From the NCBI RefSeq assembly GCF_002940005.1, contig NZ_MDEF01000002.1: DNA of 64,000 nt. One strand, 5' to 3'. The translations under genes and the position numbers were made by a program. Shown here in pieces: positions 45,306 to 56,200 of the stretch. The DNA is from Xanthomonas hortorum (GTDB lineage: Bacteria; Pseudomonadota; Gammaproteobacteria; Xanthomonadales; Xanthomonadaceae). Numbering within the stretch: position 1 is the stretch's first letter; every line of letters starts with the position of its first letter. The notes below the pieces were generated by a model. It had not been told where the DNA came from and made no database searches. It saw nothing but the letters and a program-made list of their open reading frames with translations.

Positions 45306-46323
45306 TCCTCTTTAGGTCGGCCTCGACCATCATCTGGCACAGCTGCTCCAGCGTAGTTTCAGGCTTCCAGCCAAGGATGCGAGCCGCCTTTTCTGGGTCG
45401 CCGATCAGCAGTTCCACTTCTGCAGGGCGGTGGAACTTCGGGTTGATGCGCATCACCACCTTGCCGGTGGCAGTATCCACTGCAGTCTCCTCGGCGTCCT
45501 TTCCGCGGAACTCGACGTTGATGCCCGCGCCTTTGAACGCCATGCTGACGAAGTCACGAACTGTTTCGGTGCGGTTGGTCGCGAGCACGAAAGTATCCGG
45601 CTCGTCGGCTTGCAGCATGCGCCACATACCTTCCACATACTCGCGGGCGAAGCCCCAATCACGCTTGGCATCCAGGTTACCCAGTTCCAGGCAGTCCAGC
45701 TGCCCCAGCTTGATCTTGGCCACCGAGTCGGTGATCTTGCGCGTCACGAATTCGCGGCCCCGCAGAGGGCTTTCGTGGTTGAACAAGATACCGCTGGAAC
45801 CGAAGATGTCGTAACTTTCGCGATAATTGACCGTAATCCAATGCGCGTAGAGCTTGGCGACGCCGTATGGACTACGAGGCCAAAAAGGCGTGTCTTCTCT
45901 CTGGGGAATTGCCTGCACCTTGCCAAACATTTCCGAAGTCGATGCTTGGTAGAAGCGAATCCTTGGGTTCACCAAGCGAATAGCTTCGAGTATATGCAAC
46001 GCACCGACACCAGTGATCTGAGCAGTCGTGGTTGGCTGCTCGAAACTGACGCCCACGAAACTCTGAGCAGCGAGGTTATAGATCTCATCTGGCTGAACAC
46101 GTTGGACCATCGCGATGGTGGTGCCAAGATCAGTAAGGTCATATTCGACCAACTCGAGATTCGGATGTTTGGCAACACCCACTTCCTCGAGGCGCCAAAA
46201 ATTCACCGAGCTAGTACGACGATAGGTGCCAAAAACCTTATAGCCCTTGCCTAGCAGGAGCTCAGTCAAATAAGCACCATCCTGCCCGGTGATGCCGGTA
46301 ATAATCGCTGTTTTGTTAGTCAT
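45283..46323 (-). CDS. gmd: GDP-mannose 4,6-dehydratase
   Basis: Dehydrates GDP-mannose from XanB to GDP-4-dehydro-6-deoxymannose. 346 residues from the ATG at 46323, the second of two adjacent ATGs, which is better spaced from AAAGAG. Family landmarks: ITGITGQDGAYLTELLL, NLAAQSFVGVSFEQP, STSEMFGKVQ (catalytic Thr/Ser-Glu), PRSPYGVAKLYAHWITVNYRESYDIFGSSGILFNHESPLRG and RDWGFAREYVEGMW. Supplies Rmd downstream; together they give GDP-D-rhamnose, the expected backbone sugar. Confidence 0.95.
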   Translation of the reverse strand: MTNKTAIITGITGQDGAYLTELLLGKGYKVFGTYRRTSSVNFWRLEEVGVAKHPNLELVEYDLTDLGTTIAMVQRVQPDEIYNLAAQSFVGVSFEQPTTTAQITGVGALHILEAIRLVNPRIRFYQASTSEMFGKVQAIPQREDTPFWPRSPYGVAKLYAHWITVNYRESYDIFGSSGILFNHESPLRGREFVTRKITDSVAKIKLGQLDCLELGNLDAKRDWGFAREYVEGMWRMLQADEPDTFVLATNRTETVRDFVSMAFKGAGINVEFRGKDAEETAVDTATGKVVMRINPKFHRPAEVELLIGDPEKAARILGWKPETTLEQLCQMMVEADLKRNERGFSF

Positions 46324-46420
46324 CCACATTACTCTTTAAGAATTAGGGAGGCAGCCTTAGCCTGGAACACCGGTCGCGGGTCCTGCCTAGCGGACCATGC
46401 GCAAGACGGCCATCTGTCTA

Positions 46421-48955
46421 TCATAACTTGCCCTGGAGTAAGACGGGCTCCTGGGAGGATCCTAAAAGACTCGTGACGGGTGCAATTGCAACAGTTGCAA
46501 GTTGCTCGGCACTTTGCACCCACGTCAACCAAGGCATTGCATCAGTGCGCGGATGGACACCGCGGGCATGAAGCTCAAGCCACTTTTCGATCGCGCCCGC
46601 GATCTCCAATGGCGTGTGGCCAGAAAAGTAGGATGCATGATCACCAGCGACTTCGCGAAATACTGGAATGTCGCGAGCAAGCACTGGCAGCCGTCGCTGG
46701 CCCGCCTCTATAAGCGGCAGCCCGAACCCCTCACCTTCGGACGCCGCGATTAGACAAGTGCATGCTGCATACAGCATCTCCAAGAATTCATCACTTGCCG
46801 AACCCAACCAGAACAAGTTGTGGTGCAGTTGGGGGTGGTTTTCGAGCTTTTCGCAAAGTTCGTCAACCAGCCAACCCTTCTTGCCTACAATCACCAAAGC
46901 GATGTCACTGCCTGTGGACCAGAGGTGCTCAAACGCGGCCAGCACGCCCGCATGTCCTTTACGAGGCTCGAGGGTACCGACCAGCAAGAAACTTGGCACC
47001 TGCTGCAGACGCGACAGTAAGAGCTCTGCCCGATCCGGCATTCCGCGACTTGGTGCACTACCCTCAAGATCCGCACCAAGATGGAACCACTTGATCTCCG
47101 GATTCTGTTCGATTCCGTTCTCAAGCATCCAGCCCTCGACGTCTTCTGCAACAGCACGTGAAATACAGATCAAACGATCTGACACGGCAATGATTCCTCG
47201 TAGCCAACGTTCGTGATGCTGTCCACCGGACCCAGGCCACCACTCAGGACGCCGCACGGGCAGGATGTCGTAAACGACGAAATTGATCAGCACGCCGGTC
47301 GCACGGAAATAATCGAACCACTCAGATGCAACATCGACCGCGTGGCCTACCAAATCAAGACCCAGGAATACATCCCCAGCATGGCAGACCAGCGGAGCGT
47401 CTTCACACGCATCTTCCCCTAGCAGATGACTTGCATACGCATTGGCACACATATAACGGCGTGAATCACGGTCTAGGCGAATCAGTTGGACCCTGTACCC
47501 CTGCAGCGGATGACGCAGCCACTCGTTAGAGATGGCACGGGTCACACGCTGAATTCCCGTGCCACGGTCATGCGCTGCGAGCTCTGTTACATCAAGCATC
47601 ACCATTCGCGTCGCTGGCGCCATGCTGCGATCAAGCGCGTCGGCTGCAGCAACGAGTGCCAAAGGGTGAATGTCATCAGTGCTGATCGCGGTAATCGCAA
47701 GATCCATAATTTCATCCACGCCTATCCGTGGCAGCGACCGGGCATGGACTTCTTCGCATGCGTCCAAGAAGGACTCTGCGCTTTTCTCCCACGAAAACGC
47801 ATTGGCGCGTTGCAAAGAGAATGCACGAGAAAACGCAACCGCCGCGTCGTCTTCGAGCATCCATCGGATACGCTCACTCATCTCGGCTGTGTCGTAGGGG
47901 TCGAACAACATCGTCGGCTCAGTGGCGATCTCACACAAACTCGATGCATTGGCAGCGATCACAGCCGCGCCACATGCCATGGCTTCCAATACTGGTAAAC
48001 CAAATCCCTCATGCCAAGAAGGAAACACAAAAAAACGACACTCGTTGTAAAGCGCAACCAATTCCTCGTCCGTCACATAGCCCGTAAAACGAACCTCGCG
48101 TGATTCCAGGCCACAGACAGCTGCGACTTGCAGTAACTCCTCGACAAGCGGTGCTGGCATTCGTCCTGCCAGCACGAGATGAGCTGTCTTACGAAGGTTT
48201 GCAGGCACGCCAGCGTAGGCTTCAACCAAGCGCTTAAGGTTTTTGCGCCGATCCGCGCCTCCTGTGTACAAAACAAAATCGCCCTCGATCGCAAACTTGC
48301 GTCGAGTCGAGCGGCGCGTTGGATCAAGCTTCTGGAGAGGCACGAACACCGAGTCGCAGCCTGCAGAGATGTTGTGCACCCGCCCGCGCTCAAATCCACC
48401 AACGAGGCATGCTTCTTGGACAGAGCTGTCCGAGATCGCCAGCAAGGCATCAGCCTCTTGCAAGTACGAAAATTTCTTCAAATAAGCGTCTTTATAAATT
48501 GGTTCAGGATCGAGGTAAATCTCCGGATTCATGATCGGAATCAGATCGTACATCGTGACGACAGTAGGGACGCGGCACGCGCGACCGATGCTGGTCACAG
48601 CATTGTCACCATATCCTTCAAACAAACTGGACACATGTAAAACGTCCGGCTGCAACGCGGCTAGTGATGCCTCACGAATGATCTCCGCATGATTACATCG
48701 CGCAGCGTTCCCAGAGTCGCACGCGTTGACAGGCAGCGGGACATGCCACACATGAATGTTTTCGGCAGGAACAAGACCCTTGAATGCAGCACGTATATCC
48801 TTGATGGATTCGGTGAAAGCCCCGTTTAATGCAAGATGGATATCATGCCCTCTTGAACTACGCGCCACGGAAAGCGCTAGCGAAATACTATACCTACCGA
48901 TACCGCGGAAGCGGCTTTCGGTTTGTGCACCCTGAAGATCTATAACAATACGCAT
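46421..48955 (-). CDS. Double-domain GT4 glycosyltransferase, WbdA-like
   Basis: An 844-residue protein with two GT4 (GT-B fold) units. Unit one begins MRIVIDLQGAQTESRFRGIGRY; its retaining-enzyme E-x7-E is Glu316-Glu324 (HEGFGLPVLEAM). Unit two starts about residue 450 (MVMLDVTELAAHDRGTGIQRV) and has Glu742-Glu750 (EGFGLPLIEAG) and GTLEPRKGH for nucleotide-sugar binding. The N-terminal phrase and the total length match the WbdA polymerases of E. coli O8/O9a (about 840 aa), which build homopolymers with alternating linkages. Given gmd/rmd, D-rhamnose is the likely substrate. The ATG shares its A with the WbdD-like stop (TGATG). Confidence 0.85.
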   Translation of the reverse strand: MRIVIDLQGAQTESRFRGIGRYSISLALSVARSSRGHDIHLALNGAFTESIKDIRAAFKGLVPAENIHVWHVPLPVNACDSGNAARCNHAEIIREASLAALQPDVLHVSSLFEGYGDNAVTSIGRACRVPTVVTMYDLIPIMNPEIYLDPEPIYKDAYLKKFSYLQEADALLAISDSSVQEACLVGGFERGRVHNISAGCDSVFVPLQKLDPTRRSTRRKFAIEGDFVLYTGGADRRKNLKRLVEAYAGVPANLRKTAHLVLAGRMPAPLVEELLQVAAVCGLESREVRFTGYVTDEELVALYNECRFFVFPSWHEGFGLPVLEAMACGAAVIAANASSLCEIATEPTMLFDPYDTAEMSERIRWMLEDDAAVAFSRAFSLQRANAFSWEKSAESFLDACEEVHARSLPRIGVDEIMDLAITAISTDDIHPLALVAAADALDRSMAPATRMVMLDVTELAAHDRGTGIQRVTRAISNEWLRHPLQGYRVQLIRLDRDSRRYMCANAYASHLLGEDACEDAPLVCHAGDVFLGLDLVGHAVDVASEWFDYFRATGVLINFVVYDILPVRRPEWWPGSGGQHHERWLRGIIAVSDRLICISRAVAEDVEGWMLENGIEQNPEIKWFHLGADLEGSAPSRGMPDRAELLLSRLQQVPSFLLVGTLEPRKGHAGVLAAFEHLWSTGSDIALVIVGKKGWLVDELCEKLENHPQLHHNLFWLGSASDEFLEMLYAACTCLIAASEGEGFGLPLIEAGQRRLPVLARDIPVFREVAGDHASYFSGHTPLEIAGAIEKWLELHARGVHPRTDAMPWLTWVQSAEQLATVAIAPVTSLLGSSQEPVLLQGKL

Positions 48956-51081
48956 CAAACAAGCTCCGTGTTACGTGCTGCTAGCATGCGTCCATAGAGC
49001 TTCAGCCCGCGAGACGACAACTGGCTTGCGGCCGTCTTCTCGGTAAGCGCAGCGGTATCGATCACATGGCCAACAATTGGGATGTGTTGTGGCGCAGCAT
49101 GGGCTGCACGGTCAATAAGCATATCGGAGGTCGCAAGTGCTCTTATTTTCGAATGCAACGGGGGCGAGGTCCGCAACGCACGATTAAGCATTTTCGCAAA
49201 CGCGGGTCGTTTCAAAACCCGACGGATCAAAGCAATCATTATCCGTCTAATCGACGCCCTCGGCCCTCTTGCCAGACGCGCCATGCCTCTTAGTGGCCGA
49301 GTCAAGCGCCATGACGTAGTTGCATGGACTGCATGGAGATTCTGTTCGGCAACGCTGGCACGCAGGTACCAATGATGTGCATTCTGAAGCGAAGAGTTGA
49401 GTTGTGCACGCACATCTTCAATTTGCTGACGCAGCGTGGCAAAACTTACCCCTGTGGCTTGCAATCGGCGACGAACCTCACTCAATTTCGCATTATCGGT
49501 GGCATGCAGCTCGTTCAAACCCCGGATCGTTTCATTGAGGTCTTCCCTGATTCTTTCGCTTTCGCCGGCTTGTAGATACCAGTGGTGTGCATTGCTCAGC
49601 GACTCGTTCAACTTAGCCTTCAGCCCTTCTAGCTCACCTTGCAGATGGCGGGCAGAACGCTCATATATTAACAATGCCCCCTCCTGCTTGCGCAGGACGT
49701 GCAACCAACCGGCTTGTTCGGAAATAGGTGCGGCTATGCCCAATGCCTCATGTAACGCCCGATAGGTCCAACTCTCTTGAGGCAAGGCAAGAACATGGTG
49801 GAAAGCATCCCGATATCGAGCGGGTAGCATGGAAATATCCAGTAATGGGCGTCGCACCGGAAGCGGCGCGCTCACCTGACCATGCACGATCTCCCGAAGC
49901 GTAATAAGTAACGAAAGCAGCAAGTCATTTGGCCAAACGCAATCGGCAGCCTCAGCAGAAATGGCACCGTAGTCGATGAAGGCAACGCGCCCGGCGTCAT
50001 CGATTAACAAGTTCCAGCATCTAAGATCGTTGTGATACAGCCCGGCAGCTTCCAATGCTACAAGCTGCGCAATGATGGTATCAGCCACTTCCTCATATGA
50101 ATAAGGCGCCTTTTCTTCGATCAATTCCGAAAGCAGCCGTCCGGGAAGCTGTTGACGCAGTATCCAGACGTCCTGACTGTCCTGAAGATGCGCCATCAAA
50201 TTTGGCGCTGTCACGCCCGGCGGTGGCATGCGCAAAAAACTGACTTCGTTTTCATACTCCGCGAGATTGATTTTTCGACGTGCAGGATTGGCTAGCGACA
50301 TCTTCTTCAGCAGGACCCCTTCCGCAAAATAGTAGCGTCGCGTGCCAGCATGGCTATTCATCGCATTGGCGTGCGATTCGCTGCGCCAAGAATCGAACTC
50401 GCGGAAATCCTCGCCTAGCAACCAGTAGCGACTGCTGGCGTAATAGAGCGGACGGGTGATTCCTGATAGATGCGTGACTTGGTGGGCCAGTACGCGTTGC
50501 AAAGCATAACGCTGCAACAGTTCTGCGGGATCGGCGGGCTGCGTCGGACCCCAATAAAGCGGCTCCTCTCGAACCGCCAATTCGTAAATCCCGATCGGAA
50601 TGCAATCATTGATGCGACCGACGAGATCGACGACAGGCTCCAGGCCATGCTCATGGATCAGGTGATGGAAAACACTCAACCCAAGCACAAGATCGTACTT
50701 GCCTTGCTCTAATTGCCCAACAATTTCTTCGATCCGCCCACATTCGAATGTAGCTGCTGCGAAGCCTTGCTCACGCGCCAACTCCTGGCATACCGCCACA
50801 TTGCGGTCCAGGAAATCAACACCATGCACGATAAATCCTCGCGCAGCGAGATTGAGCGAAAAAAAGCCTTGGGCACACCCCAAGTCCAGTATGCGAGCAG
50901 GACGTTCAAGTACTGTCTGGAGCCTAACAGCAACATCCAGAATCAGCTCAAGTCGGTCTTCGCAACTACGCGAACTATCCTCGGAAAGCTCGGGATGGTC
51001 AAAGATCGGCTGATATTTTTCAGGAAGGGCAGCCACCAGGTCGGTAATTGAGTTAGTGGCGGATGGCAAGGAATGGATCAT
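48955..51081 (-). CDS. WbdD-like O-antigen chain terminator (methyltransferase/kinase/coiled coil)
   Basis: 708 residues from ATG 51081; two longer in-frame starts (51108, and TTG 51135) are possible. Domains in order: SAM methyltransferase (about 12-200: motif I LDLGCAQGFF at 65-74, then GRIEEIVGQL, LGLSVFHHLIHEHG), protein-kinase-like domain (about 250-430: catalytic loop H-N-D-x4-N at 350-357, metal Asp in FIDYG at 370), coiled coil (about 475-580), and a basic amphipathic tail. The first 100 residues track E. coli O9a WbdD closely (LP-x-x-Y-Q-x-I-F-x-H-P-E; LDLGCAQGFFSL). WbdD phosphorylates and methylates the non-reducing end, stopping chain growth; its coiled coil sets chain length. Lies between wzt and the WbdA-like gene, as expected for partners. 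Confidence 0.88.
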   Translation of the reverse strand: MIHSLPSATNSITDLVAALPEKYQPIFDHPELSEDSSRSCEDRLELILDVAVRLQTVLERPARILDLGCAQGFFSLNLAARGFIVHGVDFLDRNVAVCQELAREQGFAAATFECGRIEEIVGQLEQGKYDLVLGLSVFHHLIHEHGLEPVVDLVGRINDCIPIGIYELAVREEPLYWGPTQPADPAELLQRYALQRVLAHQVTHLSGITRPLYYASSRYWLLGEDFREFDSWRSESHANAMNSHAGTRRYYFAEGVLLKKMSLANPARRKINLAEYENEVSFLRMPPPGVTAPNLMAHLQDSQDVWILRQQLPGRLLSELIEEKAPYSYEEVADTIIAQLVALEAAGLYHNDLRCWNLLIDDAGRVAFIDYGAISAEAADCVWPNDLLLSLLITLREIVHGQVSAPLPVRRPLLDISMLPARYRDAFHHVLALPQESWTYRALHEALGIAAPISEQAGWLHVLRKQEGALLIYERSARHLQGELEGLKAKLNESLSNAHHWYLQAGESERIREDLNETIRGLNELHATDNAKLSEVRRRLQATGVSFATLRQQIEDVRAQLNSSLQNAHHWYLRASVAEQNLHAVHATTSWRLTRPLRGMARLARGPRASIRRIMIALIRRVLKRPAFAKMLNRALRTSPPLHSKIRALATSDMLIDRAAHAAPQHIPIVGHVIDTAALTEKTAASQLSSRGLKLYGRMLAARNTELV

Positions 51082-51135
51082 CGATAGGAACCTAGGCGAA
51101 GGCGACATGCCAGCGTGGCATGCGGAAATTGGCAA

Positions 51136-52422
51136 TCAGGCAGCATCGGTAGAAAACTCGGCCTTTAGGTCGACGATGCCCCAGAACTGCATGGGGCGAC
51201 TGACGTCCAGCAGAATTGCATCGTAGCGGCGATCCAGAGGGACCAGCTCGGCAAGCGGATCACCGCTAGAAATGCCCAGGGAAACCATGTAATGCCCTTC
51301 ATTAACGCTCATCGGAAGGCTGAAGTGGCAGGTCACTATGTCACCGGCGCGCGGAGCAATCACTTCACGCCCATCACTGGACAAAAACGAGTTGGTCCCA
51401 TATAGAAACAGCCCTTCCAAGGTCTTGAGCAGAAACCCGGGCACAACGTTATCAAAGTCACGTTCGAAGACGACTTTCATGTAAAAGTTGGTGACTGCGC
51501 CGCTTTCGATCCGCGCGGGGAAACGCTCACCCCCACTTACTACGGCGTAATCGATGATCTTGGCTCCGCCCTGGCCCCAACGATGCTCGCCGCGGTTGTA
51601 GCCGTGCCGGGTATGAAAGACGTCTTCAGCACCTTGGTCAGGCATCACCTCTGCTGAAACATGGCCTGGCGAGAGACCGGCGTTTGACGTGCGTCCAAAC
51701 AATTCGTCCAGATACAGGTTCGAGATCTCGCGCGCCGGACCATCCGCATAGACTCCCCCATCCTTGATGAAAAGCACACGATCGCAATGCTTCACGATGT
51801 CGCCTACGGCATGACTCACCAAGATCAGGGTCGTCCCCTGCTCCTTGAACGCCTGAACGCGTTTGAAGCATTTCGCCTGGAAGTAAGCATCGCCGACCGA
51901 AAGTGCCTCATCGACGATCAACACATCCGGCCTGAACGCCGTAGCCACTGCAAACGCCACCCGCACCTGCATACCGCTGGAGTAGGTTCTTACCGGCTCG
52001 TCAAAGTATTCACCTACCTCTGCGAACTCCTCGATGCCTGCCATTGCCGAATCGATCTGCTGCTGTGAGTAACCCATCAAACCGGCCGAATGGTAGGCGT
52101 TCTGACGGCCAGTCAGGTCGGGATTGAATCCCATGCCCAGCTCAAGGATTGCAGCGATATGACCAGAGCGAACGATACGGCCCTCGGTTGGCTGCACCGT
52201 TCCGGTGATCAGTTTTAGCAAAGTACTCTTGCCTGCCCCATTGCGCCCGACCACACCAACTGTTTCGCCGCTTTTGATGGAGATAGACACATTGCGCAGA
52301 ATCCAGTGCTCCTCGCGCGGGCGAACAGGAGCCCCGAACCAACTTGCCGCGCGCAGCCATTGGCTGCTCCAAACCCGATAGGCTTTGCCGACGCCCTCGA
52401 CCTTCATGACGAAATCGTTCAT
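51136..52422 (-). CDS. wzt: O-antigen ABC transporter ATPase Wzt with carbohydrate-binding domain
   Basis: 428 residues. The ATPase half (about 1-240) has Walker A GRNGAGKSTLLKL, signature YSSGMQVRVAFAVA, Walker B VLIVDEALSVGD and switch His in LVSHAVGD. The C-terminal ~165 residues form the O-chain-recognition domain (FHTRHGYNRGEHRWGQGGAKIIDYAVV, GLFLYGTNSFLS). This extended type of Wzt, about 430 residues in E. coli O9a, binds a specific terminal modification before export. Its presence beside a WbdD-like gene indicates coupled termination and export. Overlaps wzm by 4 bases. Confidence 0.95.
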   Translation of the reverse strand: MNDFVMKVEGVGKAYRVWSSQWLRAASWFGAPVRPREEHWILRNVSISIKSGETVGVVGRNGAGKSTLLKLITGTVQPTEGRIVRSGHIAAILELGMGFNPDLTGRQNAYHSAGLMGYSQQQIDSAMAGIEEFAEVGEYFDEPVRTYSSGMQVRVAFAVATAFRPDVLIVDEALSVGDAYFQAKCFKRVQAFKEQGTTLILVSHAVGDIVKHCDRVLFIKDGGVYADGPAREISNLYLDELFGRTSNAGLSPGHVSAEVMPDQGAEDVFHTRHGYNRGEHRWGQGGAKIIDYAVVSGGERFPARIESGAVTNFYMKVVFERDFDNVVPGFLLKTLEGLFLYGTNSFLSSDGREVIAPRAGDIVTCHFSLPMSVNEGHYMVSLGISSGDPLAELVPLDRRYDAILLDVSRPMQFWGIVDLKAEFSTDAA

Positions 52423-53213
52423 AAGGCGTCCACCAGCTCCTGACTTGCTCGTCGGAATACAACAAGCGACATCACGCCCAGCACTAGAGTCGCCAGACCA
52501 AGCGGCGCCAGTGACATCCAGTCAGGATTCTTGTCATACAGCAGGACCTGCTGATAAGCCGTTACTAGCGGATACAGAGGGTTTAGCCTGAAAACATCAC
52601 CGACTTCCTTCGGCAGGATGGAGATGTTGTAAACAATAGGCGTAAGCCAGAACAGCGCCTGCAATACCACCGGTACGACCTGTGCGATATCGCGCATGAA
52701 CACATTAAATACGCCAAGCAGGAGCCCGATCGACATAGCGAAGGTAAGCGTCAACAACATGAGTATTGGTAACCATAAAGCTGGATGCCCTGGAAAGTGC
52801 CCCAGGACGGCAAAGACAAGAAAAATAGCAAACAACAACAGTATGTTGTTCACAAGCATTGCACCGCCAGCAATGAAGGGCAGGCAGATGCGAGGAAACG
52901 CCATTTTTTTCATCAAGTTACCGTTCTCTACAAACAATGAGACGCACTTATTAATCGTCTCGTTGAACATGCTCCAGCACAGCGTACCCGACATCAGGTA
53001 CAAAGCGTATGCGTATTTATTGTCGATACCTGGAAGCTTGGCTGACAGCACTTCCGAAAGAATCGTTGCAAAAATCAGAACCTGCATCAGCGGATGGATG
53101 ATCATCCACATTGCACCAAGCTTGCTCTGTATGAAACGCATCCTCAATTCGTTCTTGATCGAGGAGAAGATGAAATATCTGTAGGCCCATAGGGACCGCA
53201 GCATGTCTTTCAT
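52419..53213 (-). CDS. wzm: O-antigen ABC transporter permease Wzm
   Basis: 264 residues, ABC-2 type permease with six TMs. MRMRFIQSKLGAMWMIIHPLMQVLIFA-like region (RMRFIQSKLGAMW at about 24-36) and LWLPILMLLTLTFAMSIGLLLGVFNVFMRDIAQVVPVVLQALFWLTPIVY are family signatures. Part of the gene is markedly AT-rich (about 40% GC at 52801-52860), unlike the core genome. It pairs with Wzt to export the lipid-linked O-chain. Confidence 0.95.
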   Translation of the reverse strand: MKDMLRSLWAYRYFIFSSIKNELRMRFIQSKLGAMWMIIHPLMQVLIFATILSEVLSAKLPGIDNKYAYALYLMSGTLCWSMFNETINKCVSLFVENGNLMKKMAFPRICLPFIAGGAMLVNNILLLFAIFLVFAVLGHFPGHPALWLPILMLLTLTFAMSIGLLLGVFNVFMRDIAQVVPVVLQALFWLTPIVYNISILPKEVGDVFRLNPLYPLVTAYQQVLLYDKNPDWMSLAPLGLATLVLGVMSLVVFRRASQELVDAL

Positions 53214-53295
53214 GGTGTAACGCTTCCTGAAAAGGATGACGGCACCGCACTCGATGCGGCAGTCGGGACGGGATGATGAGTGCGAACACGGGAGT

Positions 53296-56200
53296 TCATT
53301 GCAAAATTGTCTCTGGACGCGTTTGCACGGAGTGCACGATTGGGGTACTGCCCGCCTGCTGCCAGAGCAACGCGCAGATCATGTTGCGCAAACGCTTTAT
53401 AGGTTCGTTTAGTCCGTCAGCTTCGCTAGGCAGCGGCAAGATGGCGGCATTCGTGACGATACCGCAGTGTCTGAGCACATTGAGCGCGACGATGTTAGGC
53501 ACAAGGATGCGGTGACATCGTCTGAGAGTGGCCAGAAGTGCCGGGTCCCAATTCATCGACTCTACAATGCTGCTGAGCAATACGACCACTACCCGATCTT
53601 GGCGCTGTTGAGAATCCACGAGATCGACAAGCCACTGCTGGCCGTTCAGAAGATCCCCTTCGATCACAACAGCATTTACTCCGCTGCGGTCGAATGCCGT
53701 GATCGACTGTTCGGCTACCGAGACACCTCCCACTGCATCATTCAATGCATCTGGCGACATGCTCTGAAGAATCACTACCTTGCTTGATAACGCATCAACC
53801 AATGAGTCCTTTTCGCGCTCTGTACCGAAGTAATTTGCTGAGCGCTCGATCCAGCCAATCACCGGCTCCACTGCGCGCATTGGCCGCGCGGATACGTCGT
53901 GGGCGAAGTCCACTAGCCGCTCCGCAACATGCTTCCAAAGGAACTGGTTGCGGAGTAACCGCTGGCCACGCCGGGTTCGCTCCATCCGCTCCTCGGGAGA
54001 AAGCCCATACACCTCACGCAACAAATCGGATAGGCCTTGTCGCGATGGCTCTGCCCAGACTGAATGTGGAAGACCGAAGACTGTTTCGGCCGGCGCGAAT
54101 GTGTAATCAATGAGCCACGAAGTATCCTCGGTGCAGAAGTCTCGCTGCCCCCCCCAAGCAGTGGTAATCACCGCCAAACCGGACACCATGGCCTCCGCGA
54201 GAGGGAGACCGAAGCCCTCTGCTCGGCTAGGGGCAACCATTACATCACACTTCGAGTAGAGTTGTTTGAGACTGGTGCTGTCGATGTCTTCTTCAATGAT
54301 GACCACGTGCGGAAAGTCAGCATGTGCTCGCCGTGCATCATCCAGCCAACGCCAGACGTCATTTTGAGGATTGGCGAATGTCTTGATGACCAAGGTCACA
54401 TCGTCTGCATCACTGAAGACATCGCCATAAGCCTTCAGTAGCACATCGACACCTTTGCGTGGAAGACAGGACGATACATGCAAGAAACGGAAGCTACGTG
54501 CCTGTAACGGGAATTCCTCCCCATCCGGAATCCTATCCCAGTGATCTACGCCCGCACCGCAGATCGCCAACGGCAGCGCGGCGCCGCTATCGACTAACGT
54601 TTTTACAACATGGGTCGAAAGTGCTGAAATACCCTGAAGAAATTCATTGAAGTCCGCGACCCACTGTGACGGAACCTCAGACTCCTCCCATGCATAGGCA
54701 TGAAGCAGATTGAACCTGGACATCATATCCGCAACCCGCGGGGGGTAAAGCAGGCGACTGCAGACATCAGCTGCAGCCGGCGGATACCTGTCGGCCTGGG
54801 TGTGGAGCTTTGCGATCGATGAATTTGCAGCAAGAAATTCAGTGCTCGCAGCGAAGTCTCCTGCTCCATCAGTCGAATGCAAGGCCACTGCCAGGTTCAA
54901 AGAGGAGAGAGCAAGAGCGAGTTCGCGGTTGACAAGGGCAAGGCTGTAGTTGCTGTCAAACGGGCCTTCAATTCGCCAAACAGGGCGATCAGGAAGCGGA
55001 GAGTACCGGCGCAGCAAGTCGCGCGCGAGATCTTCGTTGGCATCGATGGCCGCAGCGGCCCGCATCAGATCCTCTTCAGACACCACGTCCCGCGGGCCGC
55101 GTGCGTCGGCAAGCTCTGCGACGAGCAGGCCGCGTGTGATTTCCAGAACTTCATACGCTTCGCACCACCCCAGGCGCACGGTAGGGCGAGTAGGACAACA
55201 ATCCTCAAATGCGTCGAGTGCTCGCGACGCTGACTCTGCCCAGGAAAACTTCCGCGCACGTTGCGGACCATATTGGCGCAGGCTCGCTGCGAAATCGACA
55301 TCGTCCAGCACGCGACGAATCGCGAACGCGATAGCCGACGCGTTGCTGGGATCAAATAATGCATCCTCGCGCCCAATGACTTCGGGAATGCTGCTTGTAC
55401 GAGCACCGATCGCGGGAGTGCCGCAAGCCATGGCCTCCAGCACGGGGAGGCCGAATCCTTCTTGCAAGGAGGGAAGTACAAACAACTCCGCGCCACAATA
55501 AAGTTTTACCAGATTGTGATCGGACACCCACCCTGCGCAGACGATTCGGTTCGCCGATAAACGCAAGCGGCGCGCCACCAACGCAAGTCGCTCACGTTCC
55601 AAGCCCGTCAACTGGCCGGTCACTACGAGCTGATAGCGCTGCTGAATGTCCTCGCCAAGCAGCGCGTACGCCGCGATGAGAGTCTCCAGATTCTTGCGCG
55701 GGTCCATGGCACCGCTGTACATCAAGTAACGTCCATGAATACCGTAAGCACTTGCGAACTCTGCTCGTACGTCGTCGCCGATCGGGATCGGCCTGAACAC
55801 CTCTGATGCGGCGGACGAAATGTTGACGACACGACCAGGATCCATGGGAAGACTGTCGATTGCATCGCGTCTCACATGATCAGAGATAGCCAGCAGAAGA
55901 TCTGCCCGCCGCAATGACTCAACCTTGTTTGCGTACCACTGTGCTGCCCAATCGACAGCAATGTATCGCTGGTCATGGAGAGGAATAAGGTCGTATAACG
56001 TGGCCGCAGTGAACGGCGATGAGGGCCGGTGCCCGATGGAAGTCACTGCACTATCCTGCGCACCTTCAAAAAGGCTGGACACATGGATAACATCGGGCTG
56101 CAGGGTTTGTAGAAACGCCTCGCGCATTCGTTCTGATGACGCCCGTCGCCATGTATTTGCAGGATCGCGCCAATGGACAGGCTGCACTGAGCGGAATTTC

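Noticed and set aside
51082..51135. Longer WbdD-like start at TTG 51135 or ATG 51108
   Set aside because: The homologous part begins near ATG 51081 and no ribosome-binding site supports the longer forms, though this is not settled.
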